Shown: positions 33,466 to 44,190 of the stretch, in pieces | Numbering within the stretch: the stretch's first letter is position 1 | How the letters are laid out: the number at the start of each line of letters is the position of its first letter | From: Polytrichum commune | Lineage: Eukaryota > Streptophyta > Polytrichopsida > Polytrichales > Polytrichaceae | Direction of reading: 5' to 3' | Assembly (NCBI GenBank): GCA_950295325.1 | Contig: OX485807.1 | Coordinates: 49,898,796 to 49,962,795 of the forward strand | Length of the DNA: 64,000 bases | Notes under the pieces: generated by a model | The model's database searches: none | What the model saw: the letters and a program-made list of their open reading frames with translations, nothing else | What the model was told of the DNA's origin: nothing | Program-made: the position numbers and the translations under genes

Positions 33466-33966
33466 TATATCAAAAGTGAACAAACCACTCTAAACATAGT
33501 TTCACAACCTCGAATCGGAATGAAAAACAATCATGGATTCATGTCACCCTCCACGTTTGACATAATCGAATTAAGCACTACAAAACACATGAGTCCTGAA
33601 TAATCGACTCGTGCCATTGAGAAATCATCTTGCGTCGGTGAGAGAAACCTGCAAATCTACCATGGTGATAGATTCACGTATTTCCCTCACACTAATGTAG
33701 GGTGATTGCCTAGGACTCATATATTGGTAGTGAAATGTCAACATTTCAATGTCACCATCCGCATCTCGTATTTAGAAAAAGATCGATGATGTGGACACGT
33801 GCACGAGAGCAACTGACCGGATCATATATATATAAACATAAATTCAATTTTGACGGTGGCCTAAACAGTGCACTGAAGTCCACCACTGACCGAGCGGTGA
33901 CGTCGGAGTCACATAATTCCCTAAATATTGAGGGTGACAATAAGCCAAAATACTATTCCTTGTCAC

Positions 33967-34011
<45 letters not shown>

Positions 34012-34739
34012 GACACAAATATATACACTGGTATCTTGACATAGTAGGCGGCAAGTCGGCTTCCAAATACTGCCCAACCCCCTCCCCTCCGACAACATGC
34101 ATATCATGAGACCTAGCTCTTCAGCCTTTCAACTTGTAACTTTGAGTACCTTACATTGTTGTTGTGGCAGCTGGTGCAGGTCCATTCATATAAGGGCCAC
34201 TTTACAATAGAGCTTGAGGGCCCGTGACCCGTGACATACAAAGTAATGTGATTGGTTGAGAAGTTGGAGATGATTGAAGTCCACTTTACACTAATCTTGA
34301 GGGATTAGAGAATACTGAATGGATGGAAAAGAAATACAAAAATCTACATGGTGTTTTACATGGCAACAAGTGGATAATGTTCATGATGTTCCGGATATTG
34401 CATCAGGCCTAGTAAAAATCGGTGGGGTCTAACGCAAAACTAGGAGCCTTGGCTAGCAATTAAATTGTCAAATTGGCTCTCAAAGAAATATGATACATGT
34501 CATGGTGGGATTCAGGACTACCTACTACTTTGGATTGTCCATTGAAATGTGGTGCGGTCCATGAGGTGGGCCTGACGCGAATTCCGGCTTATCATTGAAC
34601 ATCATCTATAGTTTGCAATGTAGGAATCCATGTAGACTTTTCATCCATGATAATTTCTTTGGGCTCTTAGACCTTCACCTTCAACTGTGAAGGAACTTAG
34701 ATGGTCTTGGCCTTTTCAACCAATGAGAGATCCTAGAAT
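33466..34739. other. Unassigned DNA with a CA microsatellite
   Basis: A (CA)n tract of about 20 units lies at 33969-34010. A 124-codon frame (33735-34109) runs straight through that tract and is not credible as a gene. Confidence 0.45.
33969..34010. repeat. (AC)n microsatellite
   Basis: About 17 AC units followed by a short AT run. Confidence 0.95.
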
Positions 34740-34969
34740 ATGCAATGGTCACGAGCCTTTGGCTTGTGTGTGAAGTGGCCCCTAAGCTTGAGGGCATGTT
34801 AAATTGCAATGTGGGATTTCTATTCCCCATTGTACACCTTTGCTATGATTTTCAAGGGCCCTTAGGTTTTCATGGACACGTCCCTTGGTTTGTGTGTAAA
34901 GCGGCCCTAAGTACACCATTTATGGTATTTAGTGTCACATGTGTTGTACTGTCACTTACCCTTTTTTAA
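34740..34969 (+). pseudogene. Family H coding remnant, copy 2
   Basis: A 74-codon frame contains DFQGPLGFHGHVPWFVCKAAL. Its counterpart on the minus strand at 38994-39245 reads DDSQGPSLFHGHGPWLVWEV. Conservation of frame between diverged copies marks a former coding segment. I do not know the protein. A short inverted partner of its end (STPFMVFSVT) occurs on the minus strand near 35485-35521. Confidence 0.5.
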
Positions 34970-35152
34970 GGCGCATGCTAGGTTACACTATTGATCAACA
35001 ACTTCATCATTAGTTTCACCTCATGACACTTGGCGTTCAAGTGTACTTACCAATATGTTTGGCATGAGTGTCTCCAATAGTGTCATAAGGTGTATGCCTA
35101 TGTTACACAATGGTCTACAAGTTGATGAAGGTATGCACAAATGCCACTAGGC

Positions 35153-35340
35153 ATTAGTATGCTCAAGAATATCTTCCTCTTGCATATTAAAATGCAAACA
35201 AATGACGATTACTATTGGTATGCTCAAGAATATCTTCCTCTTGCATACTAAAATGTGAACACATGACACTTGCTATTATTAGTATACTCAATAACATTTT
35301 CCCCTTTCATACCAAAACACAAAACTATCAACTCGAGGAC
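35153..35340. repeat. Tandem repeat, three units of about 62 bp
   Basis: Units start near 35153, 35214 and 35278, each with ATTAGTATGCTCAAGAATAT or a close variant and a TTGCATACTAAAAT-type segment. The third is the most diverged. Confidence 0.85.
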
Positions 35341-35529
35341 CACATTGTGCTACGCTAATTGTCATAGTGTAACTAATTCACCACTTTAAAAAGGTTACTT
35401 AGATTGACGAATAATATCATATTGACAATTGGCAAACGTGACACTTGGAGTTGTTTAGGCATCTAGTGAAGGCCCTTTGCAAACAGTGTACGTGACACTA
35501 AATACCATAAACATTGTACTAGTTCCCCT

Positions 35530-36094
35530 TCCAACCAACCAACAGTGGAAGGCTGGGGCGAACCAACCCGTACACTGGTTCCTTGGAGGCAAGGGTTTAG
35601 GCATCCAACAAGGAGCAAGTGTATGAGTTGATTCGCCCAAATCCCAACAGTGGTAGAGCAGGATGGAAGACTCGGTCCTGCATTCGATCTGTTCCGTTCT
35701 TATAGTTTGTTATAAGCTGTTCTGGCCAGTCAGTTTCGGTTCCAGGATTCTCAACACTCTTCAATCCGACCTCTATATATATATACGGTGTGTTGAGAGG
35801 AGCCGTGCACACTTTTTGGGCCCGTGTTGTGAAGAAGAGAGAGAGAGAGAAATCACATGGCATGCACCCAGAGTCTAAGTTAGCAGCCTTCTTGAATGCA
35901 GGCCATCATCACCGCCTCCAACTTATTAGGTCTCCATGAGATCATTGAGATGCGAGGAAGGAGATGAAACAAGTGGTGTTGACCAGCAGTACCAGGGCCT
36001 TCGAGTAAAGTAGAAGGTAGATGGGTCTTGAAATGGTTACCTTTCTTTCTTTCTTTTTTCTTTTTTTCTTCCAGTGAGCCCACTTGAATCTACT
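35530..36094. other. Unassigned DNA
   Basis: Contains short TA and GA tracts (35777-35786 and 35837-35852). No gene was recognised. Confidence 0.35.
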
Positions 36095-36390
36095 AAGATG
36101 CGATTAGTACGAGATGCTTAGCGAATCCAGATCGAGGTCAAGGAGCTTTCCTCGCAATTTTCATGGTTCATACGAATATCTTGTTCACTGTCAAAAAGAA
36201 GATTCGTGTGCTCATTGGATGGTCATATAGAATCCCTCCCTCCTTTCCCAATTATGTTGATTATTGAGTCTATCGTATTTTGAGCACATAATCCAATCTC
36301 TTTCAAATGCAAGTTTTTGTGGTGTCCATTCTTGGAGCCACGTCAGATCGCATACCACTCAAATCTAGGTGTTTGATTATTATAAGTAAC
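36095..36390 (-). mobile_element. TTAA-family MITE, subfamily C, decayed copy
   Basis: In reverse complement it carries CACCTAGATTTGAGTGGTAT, then ACACCACAAAAACTTGCATT, AAGAGATTGGATTATGTGCTC, and a downstream TTCATACG-type block. Ends are not preserved. It abuts a subfamily A element. Confidence 0.6.
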
Positions 36391-36396
36391 TGAATA

Positions 36397-36784
36397 GGTA
36401 GGTTTGTCTTTTGTGCATGTGTTGTTTGCTTGGTTTTTGATGTTCTTTGTATTTCTACTGATCAAACTTATCTATCAAAATTTATATTGCATTAGCAAAT
36501 GTACAACGATCCATCATAATAAAAAAAATCAAACCATCATTGATTTTTGAATGATTATCAAAAGTGCGTGTGTGATAATTTTTTGAATGAATACGTAGGT
36601 CTTTTCAATTGTGTGGACTATTGAGTCTAAACCCTAGAATGGTTGATGAATTTCAAGGGCGTAGTTTGGCCTCTTTCAAGTGTGCATGTTTTTTTCTTGT
36701 ATGTTCTTAGATTCACACCTACCCACAGACCGCTCAATGATAGGTGGTCAATTAAGATAAGTGATCATGTTAGATCCCCATACC
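36397..36784 (-). mobile_element. TTAA-family MITE, subfamily A, copy 4
   Basis: The right end CCATACC meets an intact TTAA (36785-36788). Read on the minus strand, the interior matches subfamily A, including AATGGTTTGATTTTTTTTAT, GTACATTTGCTAATGCAATA and a decayed left flank near GAATAGG. The left end is degraded. Confidence 0.65.
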
Positions 36785-36859
36785 TTAAGTAGCGTCCACA
36801 CCTCATGCACAAATATCATGAATAAAAGTATGTGGAGCTATTGTGGAACCTTGTAATCA

Positions 36860-37140
36860 CTCTAGCTTGGACTCATGCCATCTTGACCCGTTACACCCGT
36901 GCATATGAATAAAGAGCCTAGGTCAACCCAATCCATACGCCCATGCAACCATATGCTCCGTGCCTATATGCCCTCCATGCCCATCATATGCATGTATGTA
37001 CATGCCCATGCTCACAAGCCCCCCCGTGACCCGCAATCATGCCTCCCCCCTCAAAATAAAATAAAATAATGTCATGCATGCCACACCGACTCCCTCAGTT
37101 TTTCCCCACCATACCCACCTTTTGCATTTGTAGTCTCTTA
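36860..37140 (+). repeat. Dispersed repeat family I, copy 1
   Basis: It matches 56568-56930 in the same orientation. Shared blocks include AGCTTGGACTCATGCC, TTGACCCGTTACACCCGTGC, ATGAATAAAG and CCACCATACCCACCTT. Confidence 0.6.
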
Positions 37141-37184
37141 GTTGCATCATAGACTTGTCAAATATATAGAGTAACCACATACCT

Positions 37185-37735
37185 TAGGGTTATGTCTAGA
37201 AGAATTTTCACTCTGACGCCTTAGAACTTTCACATCTCAACTTTGATTTTGACACTTGAAATAACAATTTGCATGATTCGAAATTGCTAACCCAATGAGA
37301 GGTCTTCAATCCCACCCAACAGCAAAAAGTGTATACGGAGTTCAAAGTGGCTATTATATGCACCTTTGTCCAACTCCAACGAACTCCTAATTGATGGCAA
37401 CTACACCGATTGCACTGCATAACTCCAAATAATAACACACACTAATTGGGATAATCAATGTAGTTTTGGACTCGATACTATATATACGTTCTTCTCCATC
37501 ATTTCTAAGGATTTCAAACCTACATGAAACATGACATCTAAGAATCTTCACTTTGACGTCTTAGAACTTTTGCATGTCAACTTCACTTTCGACACTTGAA
37601 GAAATGGCGATCTCCATGATCCTCAATCGCTAACCAGACGAAAGACTTCGCTTCTCGACCTCATCCATCGGCGGAAAGTTCATGCAGAGTTGAAAGTGCT
37701 TCGCTTGCATGCCTTCTATCCAACACCGGGCCTGA
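37185..37735. repeat. Two direct copies of a subfamily-B-like segment
   Basis: 37185-37390 and 37540-37735 share TTCACT, TGACG, CTTAGAACTTT, CATCTCAACTT or a variant, GACACTTGAA and GCTAACC. They also match the 3' half of subfamily B (CATCTCAACTCCGA, then ACTTGAAATGAC). They look like decayed B fragments duplicated in tandem. Confidence 0.5.
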
Positions 37736-37776
37736 TTGGTGCCAAGTCGGCGATTCTTTTCAAGGCAAGACACACA

Positions 37777-37850
37777 AATATATATATACATTTATATACA
37801 TTTATATACATATATATACATATATATTTGTGTGTGTGTGTATATATTTA
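37777..37850. repeat. TATA/TG-rich microsatellite
   Basis: Imperfect TATATACAT units followed by a GT run. Confidence 0.9.
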
Positions 37851-38499
37851 TTGTCTTTGCAACAAGAAGCCTCGCTTTTCCCTGATTGGGATCTGGCGTT
37901 CATGATGGCGTATCTGATGATGCGCTACTCATCGAGCGCCTTCGTTACGCCGGCCATTAATGTGCTCAAGGCCCCGAATATCCCCACATAGTAGAATCCA
38001 AAATAAAAATTGCCCCCTCATTATTCGGTGGTTGCCAATACCCCGCTGCCTGCTTGCTAGCGGCTTCACCGCGGCCTGAAAGGGGAAGGGCATAACTCCT
38101 TTATGTTACATTCACGGGCAGGGATAGCTCACCTCGCCCAAAAGGTCGAGGGGGGCACGTGAGACTTATTACGGTGTCCACGTCCCGTATACAAAAATAC
38201 AAGGAGTATTTAAGTATATTGAATGTGGTGTTTTTAATAAATATGCGGATGCGGTGGGGGGAAGGAGGAGTGGGCCGGGGCATGCAATAGAGCGAGCGAG
38301 TTGAGGCCGGACTGGCAACGAGGCGGGGACATGTCCTTAATAAGTGAAGTGAAGTGCGTGTAGGGTGGGTGTGGCACAACAAGAATATTTTGGACGCGGC
38401 CAACCAACTTTTGGAGCCCTCCTTTCGACTTCAAGCCTGTATGAGTTCACCGTCATGGGTGGCCGGCTTAGTTTGCGGGGGGTACACCAAGTGTACCTC
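37851..38499. other. Unassigned GC-richer DNA
   Basis: Frames of 60-100 codons are open on the minus strand (38101-38434), but no domain is recognisable. Contains the short hairpin GGTACACC/GGTGTACC-type sequence near 38480. Confidence 0.35.
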
Positions 38500-39250
38500 T
38501 CGTCCGAGGAGTGCTATCATGTGAGCATTGAGCGGTGGTGAGTGGTAACAAACACACGAGCAGCGGAGGAAGGAAAATGTTTGGAAATACACCCACTAGT
38601 ATCTTATATATGTTGTGGGGTTTTGGCATCATTCATGTCATGTGTTTTATGGGTAAGTGAGTGGGGAGTGCTAACGAATGCCTTAGTTCATTTTTAGATT
38701 GAGCATCCGGAAGATTGTCGTGGGGGTTCCATGACAAGTTTTAATATTATTGTTGTATTCAACATCAAAAATAAAATGTAATCACAATCCAAGTGAGTGG
38801 GCTCACACATTTTAATATTGTTAGAATGATAAATGCAATCACATTCCAAATGAAACATATTCGATCCAATAAAATCCAACCCAATCCAATCCAACCCAAT
38901 CATATGGTGGATGGTTTTGTCAAGTGTGTAAATGCCCCCCCCCCCCCTTTGGCCTCCAATCCCTCTAAATCGAACACCGTCTCCACATTGGGATTAAACT
39001 TGCGATTCTTTGGGCGAGGTTTGGATGTTAATGTGGCCACTTGCGCAAGAGCAGTGCTTTCCGCGTACATGGGAAGCAACAATGAGGGCCACTTCCCACA
39101 CGAGCCAAGGGCCATGACCATGAAATAGTGAGGGGCCTTGGCTATCATCCAAAGTTTGTACCATGGGTGGTGGGAAAGCCATTTTGTGTGGTGACGAGCC
39201 CTCAAACACAATGTGAAGTGAGAATGGACCGTGTTGAGGGACCATTGCAT
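38500..39250 (-). pseudogene. Family H coding remnant, copy 3
   Basis: The minus-strand frame 38900-39250 (116 codons) reads PSLLLPMYAESTALAQVAT, then RPKNRKFNPNVETVFDLEG, then EAKGGGG over a run of C/G. The overlapping frame 38994-39245 carries FHGHGPWLVWEV. The first matches copy 1 at 28850-28950 and the second matches copy 2 at 34860-34915, so the original gene joined both segments in one transcript and a frameshift separates them here. Non-coding similarity to copy 1 continues down to about 38500. The function is unknown to me; the DNA methyltransferase-like part is seen only in copy 1. Confidence 0.55.
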
Positions 39251-39287
39251 ATTTTATTGGTGGGAAAAGAGGGGCAACCCTACCTCA

Positions 39288-39565
39288 CTACACTAAATAC
39301 GAACACTACACTAAATATCACTAACCCTATGAAAGTAAGTAACATTAAATGTAAACTCAAACACTAAATATCATCTATGGTAATATGTGAAAGTTACATG
39401 CACGAATTTAGTGTTTAGTAGGAAAGAGGTGGCAACAAGGAAGGCGGCGGCGGCGCATTTATGTCTAACACTAATTATCAAAGAATTGAAAATTAGTGTT
39501 GAGCATAGTAGGGTGGTAAAACACTAAATCTAATCAAACACTAAATATCATATTTAGTGTAGTTA
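39288..39565. repeat. Cluster of ACACTAAAT motifs in both orientations
   Basis: ACACTAAAT or its complement recurs about nine times in 280 bp, with a near-palindrome CACTAAATATCATATTTAGT near 39538. A similar string (CACTAAATATCATATGTAGT) occurs at about 63860. Confidence 0.7.
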
Positions 39566-39698
39566 CATATCTTCATTCTCTTCTTCTTTTTTTCATTATT
39601 TTTTTGAGTTCTACATTGGTGAAGAAGGAAAAGAGAGTATGATGGATCATCTTGAGAGAGGATTGAGGATCCTTGTTGCATTGGCTTTATATTAGTGT

Positions 39699-40506
39699 TT
39701 GCACATGATTATGCAACATATGCTTGCTATGCAAGCATTGGCACTAAGTGGAGAATGGGAAAATGCCTTGATTTTGAACATTTGCTTTGAGAGTATGAAG
39801 ATGAGTGATTGTAGTGTGTGGGGATTTGAGAGAAATATAAGGTTCACGGATAGTTTTTTATTAGGTTCTTTCACGAAAAAAAATTCAAACAAAGAAGTCG
39901 TGTATGTCATAATACATTCAAGTTTCTTTGTAGAGGTTGGTCATATTTGCACAAGAAAAATTTCCATATGAAAGAAACAATTTGAATTGAGAATAAAGTT
40001 GCAATGTCATTACAAATGTTTAAGACTGGGAAAACCTTGTGTACCGTAGGAGAGGTATATGGGGTGGCTGAAAGTATAATTTTAGAAATAGTGAGAATTT
40101 TTTGTAGATTGGTGAGAATTGATTTGCAACGGGATTTGTATAATTTCCAAATCTAGCTCAGTTTAGGATTTTAGAACAAGAATTTGAAGCCCTTCACGAG
40201 ATTCCTCATATTATAGGAGCAATCGATAAATCTCACATTCCAAATTTTATACCTATAATCAGAGGAGAAGATTAAAAGTGTCGAAAGTCATTTCAATCAT
40301 ATTTATTACAAAATATACTTCATAAAAAATGTGTATTTTGGGATTACGAATTTGATGGGCTAGAAATATGCACAATTGGACATTGGTTCAACTAACCAAA
40401 GTTGAAAGAGAGATTGCATGAAAGGTAAATTCTTATCTTATAAGCTGGTTTGAGATTGTGTATATCCAATGTGGCTATGGATTTATAGCCCATTCAAAGG
40501 TTGTGT
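39699..40506 (+). pseudogene. PIF/Harbinger transposase, N-terminal two thirds
   Basis: Reading across frameshifts, I see VWGFERNIRFTDSFLLGSFT (39820-39880), ENKVAMSLQMFKTG (from 39989), TLCTVGEVYGVAESIILEIV, FCRLV, and EALHEIPHIIGAIDKSHIPN. Further on come KCRKSF, CVFWDYEFDGLEICTIGHW and YPMWLWIYSPFKGCV. The order and spacing match plant HARBI1-like DDE transposases. The first catalytic D (GAID) is kept. The second, normally in SIHDW, is replaced (TIGHW). In-frame stops and shifts lie near 40155, 40275 and 40395. The gene is cut at 40506 by an insertion and resumes at about 43985. Confidence 0.85.
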
Positions 40507-43500
40507 GTAAAGCTCAACTACCTCCACTTGTTCATAGGGTTGACCATATCATTAGTGACTTAAAGTGTCGTCCAAATTAAGATGACTAAACTATCTAATC
40601 TCCTTGTCGTTTGTTGTTATCTATTCTTCATTGTCTTTCCTTGTTGTATTGGTAGGTGCCTTCATTCTTCTTTTAAAAGCTCCTCTACCTTATATTCAAC
40701 ATGATGGACTTTTAAGTATAACTTAAAAGTCCTCTTTTGTTGTAATGAACTCCCTTCTTGATATCTCTTCAAGTAGTTTCATTTGATCAAGTGTTCTTTC
40801 TATTCTATCAACTTGTTTGTTTGTAACTTTCTTCTTGTGTTGAGTTTCTTCATGTGCCGCAATTGTCTCTTTAAGTTCAAGTGTTACATCCTATCTTTGA
40901 TCTAGATCTTGTTCTCTTCTCTTCGTGCGTCATAGTGTTGTAACTTCTTCATATGCCACAGTTGTCCCGTCTTCTTTTCAAGTAACAAGTTAACTCTTCC
41001 TCCAAATCGTTAATTAGCCAAGTAACAAGTTTTTCCTTCTCTTTTATGTATCTTAAGTAGCCAAGTTGCCAAGTAACAAGTTTCCTCTCGGTGACAACTA
41101 TCTAAGTATCCAAATAACTATGTGACCAAGTAACCAAGTAGCCTTTCTCCTTGGTGGCAACTAGCTAAGTGTCCAAGTAACCAAGTTGCCAAGTAAACAA
41201 GTTTACTCTTCTTTCAAGTCGATAAGTAGCAAAGTAACCAAGTAACAAGTTAACTCTTCTTCCACTTGGTAAGTAGCCAAGTAACAAGTCTTCTCTTCCA
41301 ATTATCTCAAGTCACATGTAACTTTCTTTAGTAACCAAGTAACCTTTCTTCAAGTAGCAAGTAGCTTCTCTTCAATTTGCCGAGTAACCAAGTAGCTAAT
41401 AACAAGTAACCTTTCTTCAAGTGACCAAGTAACCTTTCTTTAAATAACAAGTAACTTTTCTTCAAGTTGCCAAGTAGCCTTTCTTCAAGTCACTGAGGAA
41501 CCAAGTAACAAAGTTACCTTTCGTTCCAAAACTTTTTTTCTCTCTCAACTTCTTTCTCTAGTCTCCTAATTGTTAGTTTCCATTACCGGAACTTCTTTCC
41601 ATTAAAACATGTGTGGATAGCAACTTAACAATAATGAAGTTGTTGTCAGACACTCTCCTTCCATGTAGAGAAAATTACCTCTTTACATGGGTGATAATGT
41701 CTCTACTAACCTTCCACTTTCTTATCAACTCTAGAAACATTCTTGAGTCATTCTCTCAACTTAGTAATTCCTCTTAATTTTCAATCCCTATTTTAATAAT
41801 ATCCTTCTCATATCAACGACACTTGGATCCGTAACTATACGTGGTACAATTTATTTTTAGCACACTCACAATAGTTGTATTACAATCTCTTCTATAATTA
41901 GATTTGGTTCTATTTTTAATATAGCACCTCAATGCATTATTTTAGCTATAAGCAACCTCAATCTATTTTTAGTTCAGTCAATGCATCTCAATCCCAATTA
42001 TAAATATGGCACAATTTATTTTTAGCATAACTCTTACTTCTATTTAAAGTCCAAATATAATATCCACGTTCTATTTTTAGAGCAGACATAATAAACAATC
42101 TTAGTAATATTATCATATACTCAATTTTAACATATTAAAGATTATATCATAGCACCTTTTATAGTTGTATTACTTGTCATATTTAATGTCCTTGAGCAAT
42201 CAATCATGCTCATGAAGTATAAATAATACAGGTTCAGATATCATTATGATAAGAATGATAGCGGAATGAAATAAATATGCAAATGATATAATTGTAATTT
42301 TGGTTCATGTCAAGAACTTAATAACTCTTAGATTCATTACAATCATTAGTGTAGGAAGATACATGAATTTAATTATCGACGTCCTTGCATGCAACCTCAT
42401 ACATTATTATTCCGATGTTCTTAATTTTCTCTTTCTCTCATTAATCTCCTCAATGACTCTAAAGTATCCAACTCCACTCACCATGGAAGCTTCTATGATC
42501 TCTCATTACACAATTACATTTCATTACCTACAATTTCTCTCACTTTTGTAAGTCCTAAATAATTCTCAATCACATTCAACTTCCAACTCAAGTAACTATC
42601 TCACCTTATGTGAGTTTCTATTCATAGCACTCAACAAATCTCTCGATTACAATCAACTTGGAGATGTCTATACTATCAATTACTTTGCCTCTACCTTGAA
42701 TAACTAAGAAGAAGGTTTGAGCTTGAAGCTCTTGTATTCAAAAATGATAAAGATACAAAGGACCTAGCTCTCATGTAGCTTATCGTCGTGAATAAGGTAA
42801 AGGTAATGGTCTAATTCTAGCTCTATATATATTGGGAGGAGGCGCCTAACATGTGTCCCCCTCTTATATTACCATATATTGAATTTTACTAAGAAGATGA
42901 AGATAGCTCTTCCGGACATCCTTGAACAAAGCACATGTAATCCCTATCTTCTTTTATATTTAAAATATGGTAGATTGTATTCTACAATCTACATATTTAT
43001 TATTTAGGTATGGGAAGATTCTAAAGGTTAACCAAGAAGTCATTTCTTGACCCTTATTTTACTTCCACCTCCGTTTGCCTCACTTATGCGGCCTAGATGG
43101 GTATTAGTCACCATGGAGCCCACTAATTGTAAGTGGCTTGTTGTGTGGCTTATTAAATTCTAAATAGCTTACTAAGTGGCTACTAATCTCAAAAGCTCAC
43201 TAATTGTAGCCTTAAGTCACTAATCTTAAGTAGCTTAGTAGTGGTGGATGTGGCCTACCAATTGTATAACAACTAACTAACTTTAAGCGAATCAAAATTT
43301 TGCAAGTGGCTCATTAGTTTAATTGATGGCTTTCTAAGTGGTTCTACTCATAAGCAAGCTTGTGTGGCCTCTACCCTCGTGGTAACTGGGTTGATAACCG
43401 GCAGATACCCAGGCTGAGGCCGTGAATCCTTTGATTAATTAAGGTTGATAATTAATTTGTCCGACATCCTAGCCAAGGTTCGATACCCTCATGGTACCTA

Positions 43501-43976
43501 TTATGAGCTTGCCCTATTAAAAGGTTTTCTCGCCTTTGGTCCCACAATACTCGATCCTCTGGTCCTTCAGTGATTTTTCTCTCCGCTGCTAAGTGCTACC
43601 TTCCCCGTTGTTTTCTCCCTACTTCTCTCACTTGCTTCAATGCCGCTTTGTCGTAGTGTGGATGCTTCTGCTACCCTTTTTGCGTTGCTTCTCTTTGCCC
43701 TGCTCTCAGTGTTGTTCGTCGTTGTGTGATGTTGATCTTGGTTTTGATGTCTGTTGCTCCTTCGCACTGTTTCTCTTCCATTGCTTCTCTCACTTGCTTC
43801 TTCAATGATGTTTGTTGTCGTGTGGATGCTCATCTTGGTCTCTAGTCTAACACTTGATGTTGTTGCTCTCAGTGTTGATTTTAGTGAGGCCCTTAGTTTC
43901 GGTTTTTTGGTGGCCACTCCACTGCTCTTTAGCTGCTGACCTTCTTCTTCAGCTACTGATCTTTGTTCTTAACATT
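40507..43976. mobile_element. 3.47-kb insertion splitting the Harbinger transposase
   Basis: The Harbinger reading stops at TTGTGT (40501-40506) and resumes after TTGTGT (43977-43982), giving 6-bp direct repeats around 3470 bp of unrelated sequence. The insert starts GTAAAGCTC and ends TTCTTAACATT. It holds an AAGTAAC-rich minisatellite (40960-41525), AT-rich sequence (41750-42900), an AGTGGCTTACTAA-rich stretch (43130-43340) and pyrimidine-rich sequence. I found no transposase or retrotransposon proteins and no LTR pair inside it. TG/CA ends can be placed only with a mismatched duplication, so the class is unknown. Confidence 0.7.
40960..41525. repeat. AAGTAAC/AAGTAGC degenerate minisatellite
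   Basis: The strings CAAGTAAC, CAAGTAGC and CAAGTTGCC recur dozens of times over about 570 bp, separated by pyrimidine-rich TTTCTTC or CTCTTCTTC spacers. Units are irregular (about 8-40 bp). AAGTAACC places stops in at least one frame, and no long frame is open. Confidence 0.85.
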
Positions 43977-43984
43977 TTGTGTAG

Positions 43985-44190
43985 GGTTTAGAAGGTTATA
44001 AAACAAACTTGAAATTTATTCAAAGTTCTATTTGCATGTGTGTAGAGCGTGCTTTTGGCATTATAAAGGGAAGATGAAGAATTATTATGAGAATTGTTGA
44101 TATACCATTGTGGCATATGGTTGATATAGTTGTCAAATGTATTGTGCTACATAACATATGTACAATTGGCAATGGAAAATTGATATGAAA
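43985..44190 (+). pseudogene. PIF/Harbinger transposase, C-terminal part
   Basis: From 43985 the frame reads GLEGYKTNLKFIQSSICMC, then VERAFGIIKGR, then RIIMRIVDIPLWHMVD and KCIVLHNICTIGNG. It is the direct continuation of the segment ending at 40506. The third catalytic acidic residue, E in VERAF, is kept. A stop interrupts the W position of KGRW. Confidence 0.85.

Noticed and set aside
33735..34109. 124-codon plus-strand frame
   Set aside because: It reads through a (CA)n microsatellite, giving a Thr-His run; no conserved content.
43375..43490. TGGTAACTGGG and GGTTCGATACC as tRNA-like boxes A and B
   Set aside because: The spacing is about 90 bases and no cloverleaf can be folded.
43567..43917. 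116-codon charged minus-strand frame
   Set aside because: It is the complement of a pyrimidine-rich tract inside the insertion splitting Harbinger; a composition artefact.
40507..43976. Treating the insertion as an LTR retrotransposon
   Set aside because: TG and CA ends can be chosen only with mismatched flanking duplications, and I found no LTR pair, primer-binding site or gag/pol sequence.
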